Source of the DNA: Pegoplata infirma
Taxonomy: Eukaryota; Arthropoda; Insecta; Diptera; Anthomyiidae
Reading direction: 5' to 3'
Assembly (NCBI GenBank): GCA_963921195.1
Contig: OY992539.1
Coordinates: 157,417,307 to 157,481,306, forward strand
DNA length: 64,000 nucleotides
A model generated the notes under the pieces. The model made no database searches, was not told the origin of the DNA, and was given only the letters and a program-made list of their open reading frames with translations. The stretch's first letter is position 1. Each line of letters begins with the position of its first letter. This document shows positions 31,428-42,291 of this stretch, one piece after another. Position numbers and translations under genes: made by a program.

Positions 31428-33551
31428 AACATAATACCATCCCGCCTTAGGGAAAACGTTTTTATATATTTAGATGACCTGTTGATATGCAGTTCAGATT
31501 TTAATACATATATTCAGATCCTCAGTGAAGTTGCTTCTTGCTTACGTGCTGCTAAGTTGACTATCAATGTCAGCAAAAGCAAATTTTGCCAAAAGGAAAT
31601 CCGATATCTCGGTTATATCGTCGGTAATGGTTGTTTAAAGGTTGATCCTGAAAAGGTTAAAAGTATTAAAGATTTTCCAATCCCAAAAACACCTCGTCAA
31701 ATACGAAGATTTGTCGGTATGGCGAATTGGTATCGTTCATTCATAAATAATTTTGCGAATTTAGCCGGACCGTTAACGGATTGCTTAAAAAAGACCCCTA
31801 AGCCTTTTAAACTTACAGAAACTGCTAAAGAATCATTTGTCAAGCTTAAAGAAGCACTTTCAACAGCGCCAGTACTTGCCCAGCCTGACTTTACACGGGA
31901 ATTTATGATACAATGTGATGCCTCGAAAGTTGGAGTAGGCGGCGTGCTTTTCCAATACGACGACGATGGAAAGGAGCATCCTATTGCTTATGTATCTCAA
32001 AAGCTCAACAAAGCACAAAGAAACTACACAGTTACGGAGCTTGAGTGCATGGCGGCAGTTGTATGTGTTAATCGGTTCAGGCCTTATATAGAAGGCTTAC
32101 CATTTAAAATTATAACTGACCATTCTAGTTTACGCTGGCTAATGTCTCAAAAGGATCTTAGCGGTCGCCTCGCAAGGTGGAGCTTGAAACTCCAAAGATA
32201 TGATTTTTCATTTGAGCACCGTAAGGGTTCCTTGAATATTGTGCCCGACACGCTGTCTAGAATGGACGTGGAGGAACTCTCTCCTAAAGATTTTAAAGCA
32301 GAAATAGATTTAGGATCAGCTGATTTTAAAAGCGATGAGTATACTCAACTGCGTGATACCATAAAGAAAAATGAAGAATTCTTACCCGATGTCTGTTTAA
32401 AAGATGATTTAGTGTATAAACGAGTAAAATTTAGGGAAGGTGCAGAAGATGAGGAGGAATCGTTATGGAGGTTATGGATTCCTCAGTCGTTAGTTCAATA
32501 TGTTTTAAAAGCTAATCATTTTTCTGATAACGCATGCCATGGTGGTTATGCTAAGACCTTATGCCGCATTCGCCAAAAATATTTTTGGCCTGCTATGGCA
32601 AAGGACGTTAGGTTGTTTATTGCATGTTGTGATACGTGTAAGATTATTAAATCGCCAAATCAAAGCCTTAAACCTCCTATGGGAGAAGCTTTTAAAACTT
32701 TAAGACCGTATGAACGTTTGTACTGCGACTTTCTTGGGCCTTATCCGCTAAGTAAGGCCAAAAACACATCGTTATTTGTATGCTTAGATCACCTGACTAA
32801 GTTTGTATTTTTGAAACCACTTCGTACAGCCACATCTTCGAATGTAATTTTATATTTTCAAACAGAAATTTTCCCGACTTTTGGCGTACCAAGATACATT
32901 CATACGGACAACGGAAAGCAGTTTGTCTCTAAGGAAATGAAGGAGTTTTTTGCTTTATACGATATTGCTCACATAACCACAGGTTTTTATGCTCCACAAT
33001 CCAACGCCTCGGAGCGGGCAAATCGTGAGATAATCACTAAGATAAGATATTTTTTAGAAGATCATAAAGATCATACTGACTGGGATAAATATATTCCTCA
33101 AATTTTGTCTGTGTTGAGAAGCGACTTTCATACTGCTATACAATGTACTCCATATTACGCCTCATTTGGGCAAAACATGTGTCAACATGGTTCTTCGTAT
33201 AAAATACTCGATAAGCTTGGTTTTATTAATGGCGAAGATTTAAATATCTTAGATCGCGCTGATAAAATGTCTAGAATCCGCGAAAAGATTCGCCAAAATC
33301 TTGATACCGCCCATGAAAAAGCAAGCAAGAACTACAATTTGAGAACAAGACCAAGAAGCTTTCATGTAGGGCAGATAGTTTTTAGAAAAAACCACATTTT
33401 AAGTAACCAGGCGAAATCAATTAATTCAAAGTTTATGCCCAAATTTTTAAAGTGTCGTGTAAAGAAACGTATAGGAAGTAATCTTTATGATTTAGAAGAT
33501 TTAAAAGGATCGTTCATAGGCAGGTTTCATGCACTAGATATTAAGCCTTAA
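31428..33551 (+). pseudogene. Gypsy-type pol fragment (RT end, RNase H, integrase), left arm
   Basis: The open frame starts inside the RT palm at the catalytic YLDD box (near 31463). It continues through the RT thumb (GYIVGNGCLKVDPEKV), then RNase H with the first catalytic Asp in MIQCDASKVGVGGVL and the segment ITDHSSLRWL. The integrase follows with its zinc-binding HHCC region (H...H, then CDTCK), the core D in CDFLGPYP, the second D in HTDNGKQF, and the E in SNASERANRE. It ends at TAA (33551). Everything upstream (gag, protease, RT fingers) is missing. Replication of the element by itself is not possible. The uninterrupted frame over 2.1 kb implies recent origin. Confidence 0.88.
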
Positions 33552-33810
33552 CTTACCCGGCTAGATATGGGTCGTGCCCCACGTTTAAGCAACATGATTG
33601 TCATCAATTTTAAAATAGTTCCATTGCCCGGCTATATATGGGTCGAGCCCCACGTTAAAACGATTTTTATAATGCAATAACTGCAAAAAAAATAAAATTT
33701 GTTTTAACGTGGGGCTCGACCCATATATAGCCGGGCAATGGAACTATTTTAAAATTGATGACAATCATGTTGCTTAAACGTGGGGCACGACCCATATCTA
33801 GCCGGGTAAG

Positions 33811-35934
33811 TTAAGGCTTAATATCTAGTGCATGAAACCTGCCTATGAACGATCCTTTTAAATCTTCTAAATCATAAAGATTACTTCCTATACGTTTCTT
33901 TACACGACACTTTAAAAATTTGGGCATAAACTTTGAATTAATTGATTTCGCCTGGTTACTTAAAATGTGGTTTTTTCTAAAAACTATCTGCCCTACATGA
34001 AAGCTTCTTGGTCTTGTTCTCAAATTGTAGTTCTTGCTTGCTTTTTCATGGGCGGTATCAAGATTTTGGCGAATCTTTTCGCGGATTCTAGACATTTTAT
34101 CAGCGCGATCTAAGATATTTAAATCTTCGCCATTAATAAAACCAAGCTTATCGAGTATTTTATACGAAGAACCATGTTGACACATGTTTTGCCCAAATGA
34201 GGCGTAATATGGAGTACATTGTATAGCAGTATGAAAGTCGCTTCTCAACACAGACAAAATTTGAGGAATATATTTATCCCAGTCAGTATGATCTTTATGA
34301 TCTTCTAAAAAATATCTTATCTTAGTGATTATCTCACGATTTGCCCGCTCCGAGGCGTTGGATTGTGGAGCATAAAAACCTGTGGTTATGTGAGCAATAT
34401 CGTATAAAGCAAAAAACTCCTTCATTTCCTTAGAGACAAACTGCTTTCCGTTGTCCGTATGAATGTATCTTGGTACGCCAAAAGTCGGGAAAATTTCTGT
34501 TTGAAAATATAAAATTACATTCGAAGATGTGGCTGTACGAAGTGGTTTCAAAAATACAAACTTAGTCAGGTGATCTGAGCATACAAATAACGATGTGTTT
34601 TTGGCCTTACTTAGCGGATAAGGCCCAAGAAAGTCGCAGTACAAACGTTCATACGGTCTTAAAGTTTTAAAAGCTTCTCCCATAGGAGGTTTAAGGCTTT
34701 GATTTGGCGATTTAATAATCTTACACGTATCACAACATGCAATAAACAACCTAACGTCCTTTGCCATAGCAGGCCAAAAATATTTTTGGCGAATGCGGCA
34801 TAAGGTCTTAGCATAACCACCATGGCATGCGTTATCAGAAAAATGATTAGCTTTTAAAACATATTGAACTAACGACTGAGGAATCCATAACCTCCATAAC
34901 GATTCCTCCTCATCTTCTGCACCTTCCCTAAATTTTACTCGTTTATACACTAAATCATCTTTTAAACAGACATCGGGTAAGAATTCTTCATTTTTCTTTA
35001 TGGTATCACGCAGTTGAGTATACTCATCGCTTTTAAAATCAGCTGATCCTAAATCTATTTCTGCTTTAAAATCTTTAGGAGAGAGTTCCTCCACGTCCAT
35101 TCTAGACAGCGTGTCGGGCACAATATTCAAGGAACCCTTACGGTGCTCAAATGAAAAATCATATCTTTGGAGTTTCAAGCTCCACCTTGCGAGGCGACCG
35201 CTAAGATCCTTTTGAGACATTAGCCAGCGTAAACTAGAATGGTCAGTTATAATTTTAAATGGTAAGCCTTCTATATAAGGCCTGAACCGATTAACACATA
35301 CAACTGCCGCCATGCACTCAAGCTCCGTAACTGTGTAGTTTCTTTGTGCTTTGTTGAGCTTTTGAGATACATAAGCAATAGGATGCTCCTTTCCATCGTC
35401 GTCGTATTGGAAAAGCACGCCGCCTACTCCAACTTTCGAGGCATCACATTGTATCATAAATTCCCGTGTAAAGTCAGGCTGGGCAAGTACTGGCGCTGTT
35501 GAAAGTGCTTCTTTAAGCTTGACAAATGATTCTTTAGCAGTTTCTGTAAGTTTAAAAGGCTTAGGGGTCTTTTTTAAGCAATCCGTTAACGGTCCGGCTA
35601 AATTCGCAAAATTATTTATGAATGAACGATACCAATTCGCCATACCGACAAATCTTCGTATTTGACGAGGTGTTTTTGGGATTGGAAAATCTTTAATACT
35701 TTTAACCTTTTCAGGATCAACCTTTAAACAACCATTACCGACGATATAACCGAGATATCGGATTTCCTTTTGGCAAAATTTGCTTTTGCTGACATTGATA
35801 GTCAACTTAGCAGCACGTAAGCAAGAAGCAACTTCACTGAGGATCTGAATATGTGTATTAAAATCTGAACTGCATATCAACAGGTCATCTAAATATATAA
35901 AAACGTTTTCCCTAAGGCGGGATGGTATTATGTT
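33811..35934 (-). pseudogene. Gypsy-type pol fragment, right arm (inverted)
   Basis: The mirror copy on the minus strand has the same domains and the same start and end points as the left arm. Two residue differences are visible: Tyr/His ten codons into the comparable frame (near 31510 versus 35850), and Leu/Ser in the integrase core (near 32790 versus 34575). The frame is fully open. Because both arms start at the same point in the RT, the palindrome arose as a unit, not by two separate insertions. Confidence 0.88.
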
Positions 35935-35993
35935 TTACCCAGAAAAATCTGTAACAGATTGTTTTACCCAGAAAAATCTGTAACAACTCTTGT

Positions 35994-36293
35994 CACAGAC
36001 TAATACAGACTCGACATAAGTGACAGGTGTCAAAAAAGTATTCTTTAACCATATGGTTAATATTTTCAAATTATTCTACGAATTAGGTTAGAAAGAGAAA
36101 GCTAATATAACGCGCCACTAGAAAAATGGATGCCAGATGGGTTTTTGTTGTTTCACTCACTCCTAAGTCGTAGAAAGTGTTGCCATGTTAGCGTAAAACG
36201 AACTAAAAACCGCCGTGTTTTCTCCTAAAATCGCTTAGTTTTTCCCCATTTTTTCTTATAAAACTCTACTGTCGAGTCTGTATTTAGTCTGTG
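35994..36293. mobile_element. 300-bp MITE, family A, copy 2
   Basis: Same ends and same length as copy 1 (859-1158), flanked by the 7-bp repeat CTCTTGT (35987-35993, 36294-36300). It landed directly against the right end of the pol palindrome, overlapping its ACTC duplication, so it came later. Confidence 0.9.
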
Positions 36294-37633
36294 CTCTTGT
36301 GGTATGATATTACCATTATGTAAATTGACCAATAGGAACACTGCACGTGCAGTTGAAGGGAAAAATAAAAAGAATAATAAAACTTGACGGGCAACAGGTT
36401 GTAAAAACGCGTGGAGTAGTTTAATTGGTATCGAGCGGTCATAAGGAACGTTACAGTGAATAATAAAAATTTTAAATTCAGATAGACTAAAATACAGAAC
36501 AAAATTTCTTTAAAAGTCCCCATGATTGTGAAAATTTATCAAAAAAAAAAAATCAAGTTAAGGCACCAAACATAAAAGAAAAATGATTAAATTATGTGCA
36601 CAAAATTTTTTTTTGCATTAAAAAAAAAATATTTTTTTATTATTGACAAAATCATTCTTTAAAAGAACAAAAATGCATACTGCATATTATGTTATTAGTA
36701 AACATTCTCATATTCCAAATATTAAAAATGAACAATACAATTGTTAGAAAACTATAAATTAATAACATACATAAATCCTTTAAAGTGAAACAACAAAATA
36801 AAATTCAACTACAAATTTAACAATTATATTACTATGGCGGAAAAAAAAACAACAGCAACAAATTTCATTAAAATATAAAACAACAGCAGCAGAAACTCAG
36901 TAAAAGAAGACAAGCAGTAAATATATATTTATGTACGAGAACAACAACAAATTGGTTAAAATTTGCTGCAAGAAGTATCCAGTACTAGTAAAGACTACAA
37001 TCATCAAACAAAATGCATCTTTATTCCAGCAGTAAAATATAAGTATAAATTGTATTTTTTTTTTTATAAGAAATTCTCCTAGAATTATTTAAGGCTAATT
37101 ATTAGAAAAATTAGGTTATTATCCAATAATGTATTTTGGAACGCGTTCATTAAAAATTAGCTTCTTATTATAAATAAAATTATATTGAATTAAACATGAA
37201 GTGCTAAATCTTTCATTTAGAGGAATGTTAGGAGCAACAAAAGTGTAGTGTTGAAGAATGATCATGATAGGGACAGAAGTAAAATTAAGGGTACTCACGC
37301 TGTCAACGGCTCAAGGGTGGGACAAGTGTACCTCAGTATGACAAACCAACTAGTCATACATCTCGTTATGTGCCTCCATGGTAAAATTAAATTTTTGCGA
37401 GAACAATAAAATGTTTAAACTAAACTCCTGGTTTAATTATGGCATGGGGAGTTTAGTAATATGATATGCGCCGAAAATACGGGTCAAAGAAACCACTAAC
37501 CTGACAGAGCTAGCCAGGGTAATTTTAGATCTAACCATGCCTTATTTGACTTTTTGTATTTTTTATAAATTTAGACCAATATGTATACATTGTAAGTTAA
37601 CCCAACTTACAATAAGCTAGCCGGCGCGTAACA
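36294..37633. other. Right part of the LTR-type insertion, no gene seen
   Basis: About 1.3 kb without a coding domain. The left half is A-rich with CAACAACAAC-type tracts, the right half more mixed, ending in GCTAGCCGGCGCGTAACA. It may include an LTR, but no second copy is available for comparison. Confidence 0.4.
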
Positions 37634-39064
37634 GTCATTAAAAGCAAATGAAAGCTATTTAACAGTTACGTGTCATTTCGTAGATAGTGATTTCCAACTG
37701 CGATCGGCAGTTTTGACAACATCAAAGCTCGTTAATGAGCTAAATCAGAAATCTGAAAACATTGCGGATTCGCTGCGCGAGTGCCTTTAAAAATGGAATA
37801 TATTCCAGAAAGTTTCTTGCATTGTAACAGATAGTGCGGCATCAATGATAAAGGCTTGCGAACTGCTTTAAAAGAGGCATCTTCCATGCTTCGCTCATTT
37901 GATCAACCTTGTTGTGCAGGATACTTTGCTCATGGAAAACGTAAAATCATTATTGGCTAAATGTAATCAGAAATCTGAAAACATTGCGGATTCGCTGCGC
38001 GAGTGCCTTTAAAAATGGAATATATTCCAGAAAGTTTCTTGCATTGTAACAGATAGTGCGGCATCAATGATAAAGGCTTGCGAACTGCTTTAAAAGAGGC
38101 ATCTTCCATGCTTAGCTCATTTGATCAACCTTGTTGTGCAGGATACTTTGCTCATGGAAAACGTAAAATCATTATTGGCTAAATGTAATAACATAGTTAA
38201 ATATTTTAAAGTGAGCACTATTGCATACGCCAAATTAAAAATGGAACAGGGTGCGGAAAATCAGTACAGCCTTATTCAAGAGGTGCCCACTAGATGGAAC
38301 AGCGCTTTTGCAATGGTCCAACGAATTTTGCTTATCAAAGATGCCATCTCTTCAGTGCTATTAAGCACCCCTAAATCTCCAAATGTTTTAACGGCAGAGG
38401 AAATAGAGCAACTTCAAGACCTATGTTTACTGTTGGAACCATTTGACAATAATACAAACCTTATATCTGTATGTGACCATTTCACAAGTAATTCCTATTG
38501 CATTTTACAATAGGAATTACTACATGATGCAGCTAAAATCTAAAATGAAAACTGCTCTTGGACTGGAAACATGTGACTATTTAGTCGAACAAATTCAACG
38601 AAGACTATTTATTCAGAATGCAATTCAAGCATACAACATACTAGAGAATGAATAAGTTGACATAAAAAGAATAATTGCATCGAAAGAAATCCAAAAGGAA
38701 CGACCAACACTTGACTGCTTTGAGGTACCTGATATTTTCCAATTTATGAGGGAAAAACTTGCAACTTAAATCGTATCTATCCGGGCGGATGCAATTGTCT
38801 TACTACGGGAATATGCCGAAAGGCCCAATGAACACATAGGTATCAATCCCTTGGAGTACTGGAGGACGAGATCTACCGATATGAAAGAGATGAAGTACTT
38901 GCACTTAAGTATTTGTCTATACCGGCTACATCGACAGAGTCGGAGAGAATGTTTAGCAAGGCTGGGCAAATAATTTCGGAAAGACGTACAAAATTGAAAG
39001 AAAAACAATGTGGATATGTTGCTTTTTATAAACAAAAATAACTGGATGACTGACCACTGGAAAG
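37634..39064 (+). pseudogene. hAT transposase, C-terminal part with dimerisation domain
   Basis: After the GTCA duplication the transposase resumes with SLKANESYLTVTCHFVDSDF. It includes VSCIVTDSAASM (second catalytic Asp, near 37810) and HLINLVVQD (near 37895), then the PTRWNS motif near 38290. A block of 222 bp (74 codons, in frame) is present twice in tandem (37745-37966 and 37967-38188) with one difference, and each copy holds two in-frame stops. Further stops and frameshifts follow at about 38510 and 38655. The C-terminal hAT dimerisation domain is present as PLEYWR near 38855, SIPATSTESERMFSKAG near 38920 and ISERR. The gene is dead but its whole domain order is visible. Confidence 0.88.
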
Positions 39065-39220
39065 GCATACATAATTAAAAAAATGTGAATATGTTTCTTT
39101 TTATTTATAAAAAAAAGAATGATCATTGATCTCTTATTTATTTAAAATAGTGAATACAATAATTTTTATTTTGTAATTTATTGAACTAAGAAATAAAGTT
39201 CTGTTTTGTTTTGTTAAAAC

Positions 39221-39852
39221 ATGCTTAAATGACAACAACTATTTCATCTATGATAAAACAATTTTCAACCAAACTTACGGAATGCCTATGGGTAACACAC
39301 TATCGCCCACAATAGCGGACATTGTATTGGATACATTATTAGAAAGAACCACGGAAGAACTACGGGAGAAAAATGTACATATAAAACTAATAACAAAATA
39401 TGTAGATGATCTTTTTGCCATCATTAAAAAGAGTGATGAAAAAATTTTGGAAACGTTTAATAAATACCACAACAAACTTAAATTTACCATCGAAAAAGAT
39501 CAAAACGGATCGATACCATATCTTGATATGAGAATTTATAGGGAACACAACGTCATAATTACAGATTGGTATACAAAAAACATCGCATCAGGACGACTTA
39601 TAAACTACCACTCCACTCAGCCAATGGGACAAAAAACAAATACGGCCATCAACCTAATCAAAAAAGTTGTAAAAATAAGTGACAATAAGTTTTTACAAAA
39701 AAACATAACTAAAATTAAAGATATTTTACTTAATAATAACTATCCACAAAAAATCATCACCAATTTAATTAAACGGGCAACTAATGAAGAAAGTCGGGAA
39801 AGTCGTATGAATAAAACATCTGGCATCACCAAATTTTTAAGTCTCTCATACA
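39221..39852 (+). pseudogene. Second Penelope-like element, RT part
   Basis: A 5'-truncated Penelope-like RT, distinct from the 16.8-21.4 kb pair: NYFIYDKTIFNQTYGMPMGN, SPTIADIVL, KYVDDLFAII (catalytic, near 39400), then the thumb. The frame is open to the CTCATACA duplication, where the MITE B nest interrupts it. The GIY-YIG end continues at 46122. The insertion lies downstream of the hAT transposase, still inside the big hAT. Confidence 0.85.
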
Positions 39853-39945
39853 TATAGAAAAGATTAGAAGGTACGCAGTGTTGTATTTGATGCATTTTTC
39901 AATATGGTGGCAAAATGCTTGTTCTTCCTCATCTCACACGTATTT

Positions 39946-40230
39946 TGTAATTTACATTTTCTCATCTTTATTAATATCGATAATTACTTAAATTAACATA
40001 TGTTTATAATAAGTCAATAATGACATATTTACATATGTCAACTTTTGTAACTTCCTTTTTTCTTTCCTTTTTGACCTTCTTCTTATTGTATTAGCCTTGT
40101 GAACAACATACGTAAAATAAAAGGTCTCTGTATTATAATTTAAAATTAAATAAATAAATTACAATCTTTCACATTAATAAAAGGTGTATTCATTGAAATA
40201 TAATCAACGCTTCGATCTTATCCTCTAACA
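39946..40230 (+). repeat. copia-type 5' LTR
   Basis: 285 bp, starting TGTAATTTACATTTTCTC and ending CCTCTAACA. It is 10 bp shorter than the 3' LTR once the MITE there is removed. The difference is explained by loss of TAGTTATTGT between two TTGT-like copies at the very start. Otherwise only about one base differs, so the insertion is young. Confidence 0.9.
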
Positions 40231-40232
40231 AA

Positions 40233-40246
40233 GGTTATGGGCCCAG
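40233..40246 (+). promoter_or_regulatory. Primer-binding site of the copia element
   Basis: GGTTATGGGCCCAG lies 2 bp after the 5' LTR. It is complementary to the anticodon arm of initiator methionine tRNA, the primer known for Drosophila copia. Confidence 0.85.
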
Positions 40247-40299
40247 TGATTGGCAAGATTTTAACAGATTAAATTTTTAACAATCAACAATAAAGAAAT

Positions 40300-42291
40300 A
40301 TGGCTGATCTACATGCAAATTATCAAACGCCAAAATTAACATCCACTAATTATTTTAATTGGCGTTTCAAAATTGAAATGCTTTTAAAACGTGAAAATTT
40401 ATGGTCGGCTATAGTAACTGATAGACCAACCATAGACTTTGCCACATGGGATAAAACAGATCAAAAGGCCCACGCCACAATTGCCCTGTGTATCGGAGAT
40501 GACCAAATTCATCATATACGAAACAAAGCCAACGCAAAACAAGCTTGGAACGCTCTAAAGGAATTTTATGAACGTGATTCTCCAGGTGTAAAAGTAAGGT
40601 TGTTGCGTGAAGTTATGGCAAAAAGAGCACACGACGACACTGACATGGAGGCTCATGTTAGTCAGATGAATGAAATATTTCAAAAGCTCGTGGCGTTCGG
40701 CAGTTCAATAACGTGGGAATTTCTATTGACAGCTACCATGTTAGGTTCACTCCCAAGTAGTTATGATGGGCTGATTACGGCAATGGAGGCACATGATGAA
40801 AAGAGTTTAACACCATCTTTAGTGAGTGCAAAAATTATTGAAGAGTTCCGGCGTAGGCAAGAGCGAGATAGAGTCGCATCAACGATCGAAGGCGCAGATG
40901 CACTACGTGTCACAAATTTTAAACGCAAGAGTGGGAGCAGCATTACTTGTTTCTTTTGTAAAAAGAAAGGTCATGTACGAAGTAAATGCACAGAATATTC
41001 TGCGTGGAAGGCTAATAAGGTAAATAAAGAACAACAACAAAACAAATCAAAAGCCAACGTTATAGAGCATGATGAATATGCTGAACATTTATTTTTTGTT
41101 GGTACAAGAAATAGTAGCGATTGGATAATTGACTCTGGGGCTACATGCCATATTGCGAGTAAACGTGATTTGTTCGATATGTTTGATGGGTCGTATACAG
41201 AAAATGTCTCGGTGGCGAAAGGTGAAATGATAGCTGCATCCGGCAAAGGTAGTATTGTTTTACAATTACTAAATGGTAATGGAAGCTGCAATAATGTTCA
41301 CATCGATAATGTGTTATACGTTCCTCAAATTGGTGGTAATTTGATTTCTGTGAAGAAATTAGCTGAAAAAGGTATAAAAGTGACGTTTTATCAAAACACG
41401 TGTGAAATACGATCGCCAGAAGAAAAACAAATCGGGTTTGCTGATGCAATAAATAATCTGTACAGGTTAAGGGTGAAAAATTCCGTAAATAGTGTAACAA
41501 CCGACAATAATTATTGTATTCATGACTGGCATCGCATTTTGGGTCATCGCAGCATGGATGCAATTCGTAATATCGAGAAGGAAAATATTGCAACTGGTAT
41601 AAAATTGGCAGAATGCAGAAAAAGTTGTAAAAATTTTGAAAATTGTGATGTTTGTATCAAAGGAAAATTAACTCGCCTACCATTCCCAAAGGAGTCTAAG
41701 TATCGATCAACAGAAAACTTACAGCTGATTCATAGCGATCTGTGCGGGCCAATGCAGACAACAACACCGTCAGGTAAGCGCTATGTATTAACTTTTATCG
41801 ATGACTTTTCACGTTTCACCACTATTTATTTGCTTAAAGAGAAATCCGAGATGTTCCAGAAATTTAAAGAATTCTATGAGACTACAGCAAACAAATTCGG
41901 TCATAAAATCAAATGTCTACGATCAGATCGTGGTGGCGAATATATTGATAAAAATTTCGTAGATTATCTCAACATGAAAGGCGTTACCATTCAGCGTACT
42001 GCACCATATTCGCCTCAACAGAATGGTGTCGCAGAGCGCAAAAACCGAACACTAATTGAGATGACGCGCTGTATGTTATTAGACGCCGGGTTAGAAAATA
42101 AATTTTGGGGTGAAGCGGTTATGACTGCGAACAACTTGCAGAACTTGTTACCATGGAAATCAATAAACGGAACACCATTTGAAATCTGGCATGGCCGAAA
42201 ACCGTTCTATGGCAATTTGAGACGTTTTGGTTCAAAGTGTTTTGTTCGAATTCAAGATTGTAAGCGTCGATTTGCAGTCAAAAGCGTATAG
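40300..42291 (+). pseudogene. copia gag-protease-integrase part
   Basis: The start ATG is 54 bp after the primer site. Residues 1-200 are a copia-type gag. A CCHC zinc knuckle follows, CFFCKKKGHVRSKC (about residues 216-229), then the protease active site WIIDSGATCHI (near 41125) and the pre-integrase HHCC region (WHRILGH..., CDVCIKGK). The integrase core has its D in HSDLCGP, the second D in RSDRGGEY and the E in NGVAERKNR. The frame ends at a premature TAG after CFVRIQDCKRRFAVKSV. A short stretch expected between here and the next frame seems to be missing, so a small frame-shifting deletion near 42255-42285 is likely. Confidence 0.92.

Larger units (their letters stand above)
31406..35985. 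repeat. 4.6-kb palindrome of Gypsy-type pol
   Basis: Two near-identical inverted arms of about 2.25 kb meet tail to tail around a spacer of about 40 bp near 33665-33705. The outer ends are TGTTACAGATTTTTCTGGG and its complement, with a 4-bp duplication ACTC (31402-31405, 35986-35989). At the right end the terminal 26-bp motif is present twice. Flanking the spacer, each arm has two copies of the phrase CCCGGCTA.ATATGGGTCG followed by GCCCCACGTT. The arms differ at a few positions only. Confidence 0.85.
31208..37633 (+). mobile_element. LTR-type insertion with 4-bp duplication in the hAT transposase
   Basis: It starts TGTTACGGATT and ends GCGCGTAACA, flanked by GTCA (31204-31207, 37634-37637). 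TGTTAC...GTAACA ends and a 4-bp duplication fit a Gypsy-type LTR element. I cannot see two matching LTRs: the left 194 bp and right ~1.3 kb do not align by eye. This may be a rearranged or partly deleted element. It contains the pol palindrome 31406-35985 and MITE A copy 2. Confidence 0.65.

Noticed and set aside
31208..37633. Complete Gypsy element with two LTRs
   Set aside because: The 4-bp duplication and TGTTAC/GTAACA ends fit, but matching LTRs, gag and protease could not be found, so only an LTR-type insertion is called.
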